Shown: positions 49,046 to 61,575, counted from the first letter of the stretch. The stretch: DNA of 64,000 bases from Blastobasis lacticolella (GCA_905147135.1 LR990040.1:20691857-20755856); one strand, 5' to 3'. A program made the numbers and translations. The notes: generated by a model not told the origin, from the letters alone.

Positions 49046-52000
49046 CCCATGATTCTACTTAGGATGGGTATCCTTATGCCAGACCCAGAATAGGAATATC
49101 AATCCATTAGGAACCTACTTCGAGTCCTGCCCGGGAGCCCTATCAGTAGGTATGGCGACTACAGTACCACCATTAAGCGTGGCTGTAGGTACCTACTTAT
49201 TAATAACATTTTATTATGTTTTAATAACAGAAACTGAATTGAGAAAGGAAGGATGTTGATGAAACAGCGCGTCCAAAGACGTTTGATTATCGATTGTTTT
49301 TCGGGAAATTGAATCTTAACAGGAAATACTTCTTTACCTTAGATATGACACATCTTATGTGATACGTCTTCGACCTCATCGTCGCTTCCCATCAAGTAAG
49401 ATTGTTGCTAAATTATGTACAGTAGGTACCTTAATTACAACAACTTCATTTAAACGTTTCAAATGAAAAATTAAAGTTATTTTAAATAGGTACTTAATTA
49501 GTTAATGAAAGAAATATAATAGATAATTTTCAAAGCAATAGATACTAACTGCAGAAGCAACGTTCGTGATATTACCTAATAGATAAACATTACATTACAT
49601 TCATGGTATCTATCAATATAATGAGGTTGTACCTATTTATGACAAAGCTTTTCATATCTATGCAGATAAAGCTAGTAGGTGATAAAAGCTCAATAACATA
49701 TTTATGCAGTTGTGTTTATCCACATAAAAATTTGTTTACATAAAACGTATTTTACAATTTAGTGAGACAATAAAACCAGTTCCTAACTTATTCATACACA
49801 TGCTTAACCGATATACAGGTTGCGACCACAATAATTTTAATATAAATGCTCATTGATAAAGACCTACTTAATGATATAAAAACAAGACAACGAAAATTTA
49901 AAAATTATTATTCGTCATCATCACCATCAAATCCTATAAGTTAAATTTTACCCATTTCCCGGTTTCCGACTGAGCTGAAATTAGTTATGATACCAGTGAG
50001 CTGATCTGACGATGGGGACGGAAGATGGCCATAGGAACTCCTCAACTACGCATGATAAATTCATCGAGTTTGGACTCGTTTCATTAGTCTTGACAAGTAC
50101 TCTAGCTGATCACAGAGAACGCGCGATAAAAGTTTGTTATGAAAAAATATTTTTATTTGAGAACATGTTTTTAAAATTATATCCTCATAATTAACTACCT
50201 TTAACATTTATATTTACGTTTTAAATTTATTTATTTCGTAAATAGTTTCTATTCAATTTTGAAAACATACATCGGGACACCATGTATAACAAATTTCGTC
50301 TCCAAACAAATTCATTAATAAAGTCTTTATTGGCATATCAAATGGATTACTATGATATACCTGCGTTGAGGATTACAATTCATCATATTTAAAACTTAGT
50401 TACGGTTGTACGCTTTTAACAGATCACCGTAAATGTCAAAGGCAATATTCATAAAACTATATCGGACAATGAAATTCATAATTCATTGAAACCGCATACT
50501 AAAATACAAGACACGAACATCCACATCAAGGCTATGAAAATTGTAAGCAATAAAGAACTGAATAACCAAAGAACTGAATCTATCAAAGGGTCAGCTGACA
50601 AACTGTTAAATGCGTGTGCGAGTGCGTACATGTCATTGACAACAAAGGCAATTTTACCTTTTTTGTCTAAATTAAGATTTATTAACGCATTGTGTTATGT
50701 GGGTCAACAGTTAGCCATCGGTCCATTCATACTGTTTACTTTGCCGCTAGCAGCGGTCATTGTGAACGTTATGTATAAAAACAGTATGATGTTTGTGCAG
50801 TGAACGCGCCTGCTTACATTACATTTGTGACACACTATGTGATAAAAATGCAGTCGTACCTAAATGTACATACCTATCAGAGGTTAACCTCGAGCATAAA
50901 TCCTCTAATGTTCCTATATTCGCCAAATTCTGTTTCAGTCAATTCCATAATTGTGTTTGTCTCAACAATGTCCTTCACAAATAAATTAGTTTTATTTTAC
51001 TTCATGAATGTTTAGTATTTCAAGTACATACGTCGACTTATAGAGGATAAAATTGCCAACCGACAAATCGGACAAAATACAAACGAGACAAGTGAGACTC
51101 GACATAAGGTCAAGCTTTCCATCAGCTTATATGTACGTCGTTACTAATACAATAAAGAAATCACATCTCACCCCACAACATTGAAGGTTGTAGAAAATTA
51201 TAGCGTGTCTGAGGCCCAACACTTTAAGTTTGTCATGTCAGGCGTTTCCCTTCGTGCATGTTATGGAGTTGGCGCCTCGGGCTGTCCAGTTGTCAGTGTT
51301 TCCCACACACCCACGACATTCCATATTCGGTGGAGATAAGTGGAAGACATCCGCCGGGTTTTCTGAACGCGGAACCCGTGAGGGAAGCTCTTATCCTTAT
51401 CACCGGTTAAATCAGCGACACTGATAACGAATTGAGTACCAACCTAGATTTCCCAACAAAGAACTAGCTAACAGGATCCCAAAAAGTATTAGGTAATACG
51501 CCCCATGTCAGATTCGGCTTTATGAATGCTGCTATAAAGTTTAACATCGTTTACCTAGAAAAACGACTTACCCATGTAGACAAAATACCATCTTACATTG
51601 TAGACAAACCGTTTTTATTTTTTCATTCTTTAGCGGTTAAATACCTTTATTAACAATTAATGGTAAACTCTCGAACCGCATCAAAATAAATTATTTAAAA
51701 AACCAAAAACTAGACAAGGCTTCGAATAAACTCATACTGAAATTTCACGTGTCTGAAGCATACACCTATAGCTAGCGAGCCTGAGCTCGCATTTATTCTG
51801 AAGATGTGAGATGATTTTGAAGTATTCTCTTATATTACCTACCTACATAATTCTTGGCTTAACTTGTCTGAATCTTGTGAACCTGCACTATCTGGAAATG
51901 TTCTTAAAGCGAATGAAATTATTGATTGTTAATCGTTTCGCTTCAAGCTTATCAGCGATATTGCATTGCACGGAATGCAAGACACAACCATTGGTTCACA

Positions 52001-52070
52001 AGTAAAAGTCGCTTTTTCAAGAAACTCGGTCATTATGTAGGCGTCACGAGGGCCGCTCGAGCTTAGCAGT
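49046..52070. other. Intron 1 stretch without a recognisable gene
   Basis: 50000-50130 (CTGACGATGGGGACGGAAGA and what follows) reads like a common lepidopteran interspersed repeat. An open frame at 50534-50803 (+, 89 codons from its first ATG) has one hydrophobic segment near its end and no recognisable family; the longer version starts at TTG. Confidence 0.4.
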
Positions 52071-52209
52071 GGCCTTTAGTTTGTCGTTCCACGTGTCCCT
52101 TTCGCGTTTCAAGCGTTAGAATGAGAGAGTACGAGCGAGATGTGCTAGTAGCTAATACGCACCTCAGCTAGACGTGGGCAGTCGGCTCCCACGCCTCAAA
52201 CTAAAGGCC
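52071..52209. mobile_element. Short foldback element, 139 bp
   Basis: GGCCTTTAGTTTG (52071-52083) is exactly mirrored by CAAACTAAAGGCC (52197-52209). The interior contains a CACGTG-like word and a GAGAGAGTACGAGCGAG stretch resembling the element at 48905. No clear target duplication. Confidence 0.6.
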
Positions 52210-55200
52210 TATCTGTATCCCGCTGTTTACAATGTCTTGTTCTACTCGGCTGGTACTTGCTGAATATTCACGTATGTTAAGAGCTTGCTGTGTCGGGTTT
52301 CATAAAGTTTAATTGTGTTTAGTTAGTGTTGGCTATGTTAAACTAATAATAGGTGCTAAAAACTAATATATGTAGGTACTAGTAGGTACGTTTATCTACT
52401 TAGAGATATGCCAAATTTAATAAATAATTAAACCTATACTTCTAAATATTCTATGTAGTGATAGTCTACATTGTACAGAGTACATGGTTACAGAACCACC
52501 ACTTTGTATAGCCACATTCTGTACCCAATCATACTATGAAAATGCATAGGAATACATTAAAAAACTCGAAGATTTGTAGCGACGACGATAATCTTGAAAC
52601 AATACAACGACGCTAGAGAAAGAACCAATTCCCACTGATTTATGGCGCGTTATTTTCGTTCCGATCGCTTTCTATTTAAAGGCGCCATATTACTCTTCCA
52701 AACAATGAACCCGGAGCAAATTTCACAAAAAAAAAGTCTTTTCTGACGATAAATCATAGGACTGCGTAGGAGCCGAAATGGTGTGAGCGCGATTACGGAA
52801 CCGAAAATCGAAATCCAGAGGCTATGGCATTAGGTTCGCTCGCTCGGTGGTGCGTAGGCCTTCCCACCCACGGGACAGGTTCCCGCGGCATTCTGAAGCG
52901 ATCGATTTTCATTTCAAATTACAGTGCGCTTGCGCCGAGGTGCGCCCACGCGCCCTTCCCGTACGCATTCCTTATGCGTTCAAGTACGCTCGAAACGACG
53001 GTCACCCGCTTTCATCAGCATTCCGAGTAGGTGTCACAGAGCTCACAGATGTTTGCGGTTGATTGTAGCGCGCAAAGACAAAAGGTAACGCATTGTTCTA
53101 AAACGTGCAATCAGAGGGGGTAATAGCGTAAAGAAGACTTTTCATGTGAACGGCGCCGGTACGAGCATTGTTTCAAGTTTACTAATGACTGTTGACGATG
53201 CTTGCGCATCGCATCCATGTGTTTTCATGGCCGTAGAAAAAGTATTTCTCATTAAAAGAGCGATCACGTCGTTCGAAACGACCGTAGCTACGAGAGTAAA
53301 GGCAGTCGTGGGAACATGCGAAGAATGAGCGGCTCTGATCCAGTTTTCTAGAGATGCGCTTAATCGGGGTCGACGCGATAATGAATCGCGTGTCAATATT
53401 GGCTTTCCAAACAATCTACAAGCGCAGCGGCGTGACAAAGGCGATCTCGAGATATAAAATCTTCATAAACAAGAGCTTCAATCCAGGGGTCCTTATTGGG
53501 AAGTGACAAATGGCTAAATCGGCGTCAGTTGGCAGTTAATATTCTGGGCCCCGCAATGTCGAATATCGGCGACTGGTTTGAATCGTTTTAATTAGGCAAC
53601 CCACGACAAGTCTCAACGTGTTGCAGAGGGACTGGCACAGCCTTGGCTTCTACACCTCCGCGCTACCCACGGCTACCCTCATTTGGTCATCGGTGTGGGC
53701 GCCGCCTAATCGCAGCTAAGCAACCTTATTATGACCCAACTAAGACGTAGATTGCTCGGGTCTCGGAACAGTAAACATCAAAGGTAGCTGTAGGTAGGTG
53801 GTGCCTACACATCAAAACGCAATCACTTTAAATGTAGTTTGATTTCGATTATTTGAACAAAGACACCGAGGACGAGGACGACGTAGTGCAACCTCTAAGC
53901 AACAGTAGAAACAGAACAAGCAAAGCAGGTAGCGAAGGAGAAAAATTACGTATCTATGTACCTACCTACACAAGTTCTGAATAAAGTTTTAAAGTAGATC
54001 AAACCCTTCCAAGAATGAAAGGAAAGGAGATGAAATAGATGACACAGATAACGTGAGGTACGGTTACAAGATTAAATTTATACGATAAGGCTTGTTTAAA
54101 GGCTATTACACTCATCTTTATCATTCTTATCGAGACTTAACTCGAGTATGTGTAACAAGCCTGTAATGATAAAAATTATCAATAAATCTGGTAGGTACGG
54201 CAATATATTGAGCATATTATCCGCATTATCTAATACATGTAATGTATTTAATGCATCTCGAAATAGCGTAGTCATTTATATTAACACGGCATTGTTATGA
54301 TTGACGAATCTCTGTGTTTACTTCTGTTAGCATTGTTATCTTACCGCCGCTCATAGTTATTGGAATGCAGGCATTCAAATAGTTATATATTTATAAACAC
54401 AAGCAAATGAAATGTAGCGTTCCGTGTTATTAAATGTCAGCAAACACTGTTGAAATGTACCGAACCGTATGGACAGCCATGCCATAGTCAAATAATGGCT
54501 GAACTTTAAACTCCATAAGTAGCAGCGATTGGTGGATAATACCATATTGTGACATTAAGTCACAACACGCACAGAACACTGGCCGAATCAAAATAATAAT
54601 CCTGCGCATATTCCTGAATTTGATAAAACCAGACAAGATAGTCGACGTGGAAGCGTTGTTGTTCGTAATATTCCAGCATCCAAAATAGCTGTCGTAATTC
54701 CTTAGTTCGGCGTAACGTAACGCGATACGGCACGCCTGTCGGCTGACAGCCCGACGTCGATATTTTCGTCAAGTCTTCGCGGCACACGCTGGACTGGCGA
54801 CGTGTCAAATAAACCATAAAACGATCTACCGCCAGCTCGTAATTTTCTCTAGGGACAGAAAAACAACATCTAACACAAAACATCTCAATCAACCAGAAGC
54901 CCAGCAATTACCCAACACTGTATTACTCCATGCGACACAATCGTTGCGATTCTTATCAAAGTAAAATTAAAGACAGACAGTTATTGAGGGTCTCTCTCGC
55001 CTTTACGGCAAATGTTAAATCAACGAGTTTCGGGAATGATGCAAGCAAACATGGCCGGGTTACTTACATACCCGTGATTTTATTGCGTCAATGCAGTTTT
55101 ACTTCAAGTGTTGTCAATTTACATATTATCATTTCAATAAATACAGACTGAAATGATAATTTTAAAATTGGGTCATGACAGGGACTGGTTTCGTCACTCA

Positions 55201-57139
55201 ATGAAAGACTACGAGTATGATAAATTATATTTAGATCCATATTCGCCGAGTAAAGTTAAATACTTATTTGATAACAATTGGTTAAACATTGGTACAAAGT
55301 TTAGCGTGGAATTGATAACTTTTTGTATATTTTCTTCGATTGTGTTGATACGTTTGTTATTGATAATTCATATATTGTCTGTGGGACGCATCATCGAACT
55401 GTGTAGTTTAATTCATTTCATATTTTCAACGATAAATTATTCCTCGTCTTGGTTAAGGTCTTCCCGTTATACCCATGTGAAGTAAAGTAAGTAACATATT
55501 CGTCAATGTCTTCATAAACATTCGATGTGGATGGATAATAAAATATACAAGTAAAAATGTTTTTAATGCTACTAATGAAACTGGGCGGTTGGTATAATCA
55601 AACACTACCTACGCACAAACGCTAACGTGTGTTATTAGAAAACTACAATTTCATAATTTTGGATTAGACTTTATAGTTTTGACTCTGACTAACATGACAC
55701 CCTACATAAACGGTTCCTTGTACGGGAAACACATTGTGCCTTTATTCGCCAACTCAATGGATTCAATCCACAGTTGTAACAGTAAATTATTTATGGTTAT
55801 AGAACGTATGACACGTATGAGTGTCAGCTCTGTATAGACCTTGCTTAGCTTCACGACGTGACAAGAGTTTGTAATGAATTTGGAAACAGCGTACCGACAT
55901 TGTAAGAATTTGAATTTTTATGCATTTTACGCACACCTTTATCGCGAAGGAAGGGCACACGAACTTAGTACTAGGGCAGTAGGTATATGGATGTTTCACC
56001 ACTGTCTATCCTGACATAATTTTGTCTTGAAACATCAACAATTCTCTTCATATCTCCTTTTAATCTTGCCGCTTCGGCTTGCCCTAGCTTTTTGAGGACA
56101 ACTAAGCTGATCATTGAATATTTTTCTGAATTAATCTCGTATGGGCGCTTCTACGTTCTTGTACTTTGTTATTCCTTTTCAATTTAGTGCGTCAAACTAA
56201 AGGTGTAACAAAACCACATTTCTCTTCTTACTTAGATATGTCTTCCTTTATTTTCGCCACTTCGGGCTTTAGCTTTTTGAGAACATTACTCTTATCTTAG
56301 TGAGATCTCGGTTTGTACTTCCTTGCCCTTGTAATTTTTTATCAGTGTTCGTAATAAGTACATAGGTGACTTTGCCAAAAGGTATTTGAAACATATTTGA
56401 TGGCATAAGTATTGTCCAGCGAATAATTAATTAGGTAATACATAGCATCCTATCATCTACTTTTACCCGACTGCGCTACGCAGGAGAGTTATGTGTTCAT
56501 GTCCAATGAAATTTTTAATTTAAATTTGAATAGATACATGTCTACATTATGATGAAGACAACATAAATCTAACATGCAACATTTTAGGCAGAGGAACAGG
56601 AGGAATTTTCTCTTTATAATATGAATGAAGATTATCAAAGTATGACAATATCAAGACATTTAAAGAATGTTTATTTGTTTTCTATAGATATACTTTTACA
56701 TTAAACAATATTGCAAGGTTATGCAATAATAATATTGTGTAAGTGGTTGCGCTTACACATTTATATTGATCTCGTCGTTGATATTGTTTCTGTTTACAAC
56801 GCCATTTTTATCTTTAGTTTTAGAAGGTAGAAGAAAAATTCCTCAATAATTAGAACATAATTTAAGAGGCCTAATTATTACTTGTGTAATGTACTATCAG
56901 TTAGTTAACTATAACCTTCTGTTATCGCTATGATTAAATTAGATAGGTACAGTCAGATGCAATGCCTAATACGTCCTAAGGAGCAGGTCACGTCATTCCC
57001 TTTACATACGTTGCATGTATCGTTAATAGTCAGTAAAACTTAGAATGTTTCTCATAGAAATTGCACCTTCACTAATATTTACAATTCAATATGGACCATA
57101 CCTAACCTAAGAGATATTAATTGCACACAGTGTTTGATA
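52210..57139. other. Intron 1 stretch; GC-richer island and one coding-like ORF (54560-54883, -)
   Basis: 52790-53060 is GC-rich and could be regulatory. The minus-strand ORF 54560-54883 (108 codons including the stop, ATG at 54883) contains RRTKELRQLFWMLEYYEQQR and is rich in Tyr, Arg and Leu, with a codon-like GC rhythm. An open frame starts just after a stop upstream, and I do not recognise the family. The 110-codon AT-rich frame at 55153-55485 looks like chance. Confidence 0.35.
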
Positions 57140-57469
57140 TCTAAATCAATTCAGTGTGCGGGCGCAGTGACAAGTTAGACCAGTCGGCAGCGATAAGGGC
57201 TAGGCAAGTACTGTGCGTGGACTGGTTACGGCCGCGGGTGCCTATAAACGAGATGCGAGTACTAAGAGCGCAGAGCCGAGTACAAATCTCGTGCGCGCGC
57301 GCAGTGGACAACCGTACGGTACCTAAGTGTAGTGGCGTTGGCGACATTCCGCCAGTCCGTGCGGAATGTACGGCCCTGCAAACAGGTTACCAAGACCCGT
57401 GGCCCATGGTCCTGCGCAGCGCCCCCATTGCCAAATCATAACCTCACATTCGATCTGGCGGACGCACTA

Positions 57470-57667
57470 ATGAGCGACCCATCCACAAGTCCACAACAGC
57501 TGCGTAGACGCAGCCGAACTGTGAACGCCAAACCCGTTTCATACGACCATTTCACCGATCTCTTTCACAGCGACAATCTATCGAGTGTTGACCGCAAATA
57601 CGTTCCGCCCGTTCTGCTTTACTTCGCTTTTCGGAAGGATCGCATTACAAACACCACTGGACCATAA
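57470..57667 (+). CDS. Unrecognised 65-codon ORF antisense to how, inside intron 1
   Basis: From its first ATG it starts MSDPSTSPQQLRRRSRTVNA and ends TNTTGP. The open frame extends upstream to 57332 without another ATG. Codon third positions are C-rich, which looks coding, but the whole neighbourhood is GC-rich, which weakens the argument. No domain recognised. It could be an exon of an antisense gene, a decayed fragment, or chance in a CpG-rich block. Confidence 0.15.
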   Translation: MSDPSTSPQQLRRRSRTVNAKPVSYDHFTDLFHSDNLSSVDRKYVPPVLLYFAFRKDRITNTTGP

Positions 57668-57833
57668 CTCGGCGGGGCGAAGACAAAAATAAACTTAATA
57701 TAGAGTGCGGTGCGTTGTAGCATTTGTCGACGCATCCGATTTATGGTTCGGCTCGGTGACAAGAGACTGGCGACGGCCGGCGCACGCGGCGACGACGTCG
57801 AAACAATTACTAAGCAGAGAAATTAGAACCTAC

Positions 57834-57960
57834 CTTCATCCAAAAGTCGCTCCATGTGCATGAAAACATTCGGGAACGCAGCTAGTTGCTTCCTGTCTTT
57901 GAGCAACTGTGCTAAGTAGTCCGCTATACTTTGCGTCGAAGGATTGGTATTATCACACAT
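57834..57960 (-). CDS. how: held out wings, first coding exon (QUA1 domain start)
   Basis: This exon encodes the N-terminus of the insect Quaking-type STAR protein HOW, which binds RNA and controls splicing, stability and export of transcripts, notably in muscle, tendon and glia. It gives 42 codons plus one base. The peptide starts MCDNTNPSTQSIADYLAQ, continues through a LLKDRKQLAAFPNV segment and ends MERLLDE. That is the QUA1 homodimerisation hairpin of HOW and QKI. The ATG (complement of 57958-57960) follows AAA and is the first ATG in this frame; an in-frame GTG lies 17 codons upstream. The exon ends GATGAAG and is followed by a good donor, GTAGGT, at 57833. The leftover G joins AA at the start of the exon at 14124 to give the expected Glu of LLDEEIAKVRASL. 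The N-terminus is much shorter than the glutamine-rich Drosophila one. What is seen: sequence, donor and phase. What is inferred: that this is the start used in every isoform. Confidence 0.93.
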
Positions 57961-58019
57961 TTTGAATAATATATAGACAACTAGTGACACGTAAAATGTT
58001 TCTATAGACACGTTGAAAT

Positions 58020-58063
58020 GTGAAAATTGTACTTTAGTTACTAGTTATTGTTATTTTTTGTGA
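58020..58063 (-). promoter_or_regulatory. UAAC-rich segment in the presumed how 5' leader
   Basis: The transcript strand reads AAAAATAACAATAACTAGTA then ACTAAAG, with three UAAC half-sites within about 15 bases, 60-105 bases before the ATG. HOW-family proteins bind ACUAAY plus UAAY. The core here is ACUAAA, so the match is incomplete. Confidence 0.25.
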
Positions 58064-58335
58064 GATTTGTTAGAAAAGTTAAACTTCACTACCACACACA
58101 TTGAAGTTCCGATCACCACTAATGACGAAGTTGACCGAAGTGAAGTTGTGGGTGAATATAGCTGCGCCTGCGCTGGATTTTTTGTGAGCGCGTGCGACTG
58201 TTTCCACAGTGTAGGCGTAGCAATAATGGCTAGTCATCTCGCTCGCTCTCGCGGGGCGCACGCTTGTGTCTCGCTCGGGTTCGCCCTCGCCGACCGCGCC
58301 CGAGTCGCCATCTAGTTAACCCACTTACAACCAAA

Positions 58336-58630
58336 ATACGTACCACGCTGCCATGCTGCCGCCCGCCACCACCCACCATTAATTAATTTATTGGTCAGAC
58401 GACTTAGATGAATTAATTTCAATGCAGCTTTTTAAATTTAGATAAAACGAATGTGATTGATACTGCTTGCGTAACACCCTCTGTGCTGCATTGTCCAAGG
58501 GTATCCACCATACATAGGTGCCCATTATAATAGCCACTTCTAAAAAATTTAATAGCAGGTAGGCTCTGTTGGAATTATAGTTTACTAACGTTAAATTAAA
58601 TACCTATTAGTATTTAGATTTCCTATGTAA
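58336..58630. other. Upstream flank, nothing recognisable
   Basis: AT-rich sequence between the GC-rich block and the first upstream repeat. No ORF or repeat that I can identify. Confidence 0.4.
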
Positions 58631-58631
58631 T

Positions 58632-58745
58632 ACGGCGGACAAACAGGCATGCGGGCCACCTGATGGAAAGTGGTCACTGCCGCCTACGGACATCAGCAAC
58701 ACCAGTGGCGCTACTAATGCCTTGCCCGCCTATAAGAATAACCTC
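58632..58745 (+). repeat. Interspersed repeat (GGCGGACAAACAGGCATGC)
   Basis: Blocks CGGCGGACAAACAGGCATGC, CCACCTGATGGAAAGTGGTC and GCCTTGCCCGCCTATAAGAA in this order form a well-known lepidopteran repeat fragment, probably LINE-derived. Confidence 0.65.
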
Positions 58746-59394
58746 TAATAATACCTCTTAAACGATCCCATGTCATAGTCCAAAGGAAACACTGTGGCTG
58801 GGTAAAAAGTAGAAAAGATAAAATCACGCATAAACTTTTGAACAGATTTTAATGAAATCTGACAGTAATGTAGATTAAAACCCAGAATAAAACATAGGCT
58901 ATAACTTACCCCGAAATTCAATGGGGTTCCCGCGGGAAAGGGCCCTAAACATTATGCGATCGAATTTTACGTCAACTAGATACGGAATGGGACGAAAGCA
59001 AACTTCTATATACGATATATATATATCAATGGACAAAAGGCCCAAAACCTATACCTTTTATGAATACGAACTTAATTCGGAATAATTTGTCGAATGGAAT
59101 AACAAAACAACTGCGTAATCAGCCAACGCAAGACGCCAACGCTTGCCTTATAACATTGTGTCAAGTTTAGAGAGTGAATTATTAATTTTTTTTTCTCCCC
59201 CGCCTCTAAAAGGAAGTGGTGGGCGATTATTAGGTTGTTTATCATTTAAATTAAAACGTATACGAAATCACTTGCCTACCTAATATTGTTTGTGTAAGGC
59301 AGGTATTTGTGACTGTTTTGTCATTCTGTCGAAATGAAATGTAAGTGACGATGCGACGGAAGATGGAACATGACTGTCCAGAAACAGCCTATTA

Positions 59395-59700
59395 CTATCC
59401 TGCCTGCCCCATTGCCTTGAAGGGGTCCAGGTATTTATCGGGCAACACACTAGCAGGCATAGCTTTTATTCCTTAGCCATGCGCATTAGAAACGTCGAGC
59501 TGAAGCGGTTCTGGCATTGAAAGAAACCAGGCGCTCTATTTTGAACCGTTAACTTTCGGTGTCACCAACGTAATTTAAAAAATATTGAAATATTCATGTC
59601 GAAAATCAAACTTGAAAATCGTCCTGCACGAGGCGAGCGATTAAAAAATAAAGCTCCATGTTTTGTTCAGGGAACATACTAGCAGGCATAGCTTTCATAA
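59395..59700 (-). pseudogene. Two tandem scraps of a non-LTR ORF2 C-terminus
   Basis: On the minus strand one frame reads KAMPASMFPEQNMELY (around 59640-59700) and another KAMPASVLPDKYLDPFKAM (around 59400-59470), each running to a stop. Both carry the M-P-A-S-x-x-P motif seen at 23045. The shared DNA phrase ACTAGCAGGCATAGCTTT occurs at about 59449 and 59678. Confidence 0.6.
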
Positions 59701-60083
59701 CATAGCCGTGCGTATTAGAAAGGCCAAGCGATTTTTATTTGGAAATTTCGTCGTTATTATCTAGCCGGCCCAGGCCTCCTCCCCATGCCTTCCACACTAA
59801 CCGATGTTATACCTCTTGCATCTATCGGCTCGCTACGAATTTTACAAGATCGTTCTATCGTCTATCCTGTGGGTGGTCTATATTACGCGATCGACAATGA
59901 AAACCTTTCGGCCCTAATGGGATATCGGTTCTACAGACTATATATGCCTGCCAATTGCCATTTCAGGTTTGCGATAAACCTTTGATCTGCTATGGATATA
60001 TATCTACTTTCATTTCAGATATTCATGTACCCAGCACAGCAGCTCTATTTTCCGCACGCTGAGCGACTTTGACTTTAAGACCT

Positions 60084-60347
60084 TTAATCAATCAAACGCG
60101 GTCTTCCTTGGTGCACAGGGACAAAGTCTTTTGTCAACTCAATGACTTGAGACACTGATGTATAGGACGAGAAGGTCTTGCGCAATTTCACGAACGCTAA
60201 CCAACCGAGTTGGATTCGTCGAATTACCTCTTTCTCCAAGATAGAACTGTCTAACTGTCTTATTCTTCTAAGGGTCGATTTTTCAATCCTCAGATAAAAC
60301 ATATCAGTCTCATAAGTTATTATGCGACTAAAATAAAATGGTATCAT
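60084..60347 (-). pseudogene. RTE/BovB-like reverse transcriptase fragment
   Basis: Residues 32-61 of the open frame read LDSSILEKEVIRRIQLGW and on through AFVKLRKTFSS. The I-x-R-R-I-Q-L-G-W-x-A-F-x-K-L pattern is characteristic of RTE-type ORFs after the palm domain. The catalytic YADD region is absent and the flanks do not continue the match, so this is a dead fragment. Confidence 0.72.
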
Positions 60348-60970
60348 TAGTTCATATTTAAGTGAAGGACTATAGTTTGTTTTAATTTGGCAGAATATTA
60401 CTTTATCGGACAGATAAATTTTATCCGAGAATTGAAAAATCGGTCTTAACAGGACAGTTTGTAACAGTTAGACATTATTCGTCAACAACTTTAAACCATA
60501 ACTGGGGTGTGTGATACAAGCGTACCGAATTGCACCTGAAGTTTATCGTTATGTTCATGAACATTAATTTTCTTTATGTGCAATAAATCGCCAAATAAAT
60601 AAGTATTCTCATCGGAAACACAATAGAACTTGATTGCGAATAGTTAGTACACTGATTGAAGTTTTGTTAATTCAAGAGGTTACAATGCTAAAGCCATGCA
60701 AGGTATATGTACAGTATTGTCATGAATAAACATCATAGATGATAATTACTATATTGGAAAGGTATCAGCACGAACCATGTGCGAGTATATCGGTGCACTT
60801 TGGCGTCCATATTCTGTCTAGGCTCAAAATTCAAGTCCCATTAATGTCATATTATAACACACACCTAATAGACTATTTTCCTCGAAGCTGGTGGCTGTAG
60901 TGCAAGTCCGGAAACTAGTTCGGTCTCTAGGCTTTCACTACTTATTAAGTACCTACCTAATGTAATAACT

Positions 60971-61225
60971 ACATCATCACAGCCCGTAACAGTCCACTGC
61001 AGAACTTAGGGCCTCTCCCACGAAAGGGGAGGTTATTGCCATAATCTCCACGCTCGGCAGGCGGGTTGGAGATCGCAGTGTTTAAATATAACAATGGAAA
61101 ATGCTGCTGCCCATTTTCCAGACTACGGAGACTCCTGATCTTTTGCCTCGAAAACATTAGTCGCCTTGTACGACACCCATGAATGCAAGGGGTTGGTGCT
61201 ATTCTACTCTGCCGGACACCACACG
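60971..61225 (+). repeat. Interspersed repeat family B, copy 2 (longer)
   Basis: CATCATCACAGCCCGTAACAG, GGGCCTCTCCCACGAAAGG, TTGCCTCGAAAACATTAGTC and GCCTTGTACGACACCCATG, in the same order as 11286-11460 and with more of the middle retained. The 109-codon minus-strand frame across it is a by-product. Confidence 0.72.
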
Positions 61226-61575
61226 ACCATCTGCCGGACGTAATAACTACGTTGTGAGGGAAATAATTAAATAGTATTACTATTATTATATTATTCATAA
61301 ATAAAAGCCGAAGACTGAAACCCCTGAATTATCTACTTGATCCGTTGATAAAGAATTACGGCAACCAAGTCGAATTCGTTTTTAACCGGCCACCAGCACA
61401 TTCGATCAATTAAAATCACCCAAGTTAGATACGTTTTATCAATTCCGTTAAAAGGATAAATGGATAATTGACCCCTATCCAGTGGTGCTCTGGACCTATC
61501 GAATTAGACGGATTAAGAGTTCCACGCTCCACATTTCGGCGATCATTTATTGTGTAATAATGTTACCAGATACTG

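Larger units (their letters stand above)
14125..57833 (-). other. how: how intron 1 (about 43.7 kb)
   Basis: The intron is bounded by GTAGGT at 57833 and ATTACAG ending at 14125, phase 1, and splits the QUA1 domain. It contains transposon remnants, hairpins and only short unrecognised ORFs, itemised separately. No nested gene is clear on either strand. Long first introns of developmental genes often carry enhancers, but none can be proved from sequence alone. Confidence 0.85.
57140..58330 (-). promoter_or_regulatory. GC-rich block around how exon 1; likely promoter and 5' leader
   Basis: GC and CpG content rise sharply here against AT-rich surroundings, both just inside intron 1 (57150-57480, with a GCGCGCGCGC run near 57292) and upstream of the ATG (58150-58330). 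On the minus strand a TATA-like CTATATTC (complement of about 58154-58161) lies about 200 bases before the ATG. The stretch just before the ATG is AT-rich and open, as expected for a leader. No transcription start can be fixed from sequence, and a more distal promoter with untranslated exons is equally possible. Confidence 0.4.

Noticed and set aside
55153..55485. 110-codon ORF with a hydrophobic centre
   Set aside because: AT-rich Ile/Phe/Ser/Tyr composition typical of random frames here; no motif and no splice context.
57961..58011. Longer how N-terminus starting upstream of MCDNT
   Set aside because: The upstream in-frame start is GTG, not ATG, and the family-like sequence begins at MCDNT.
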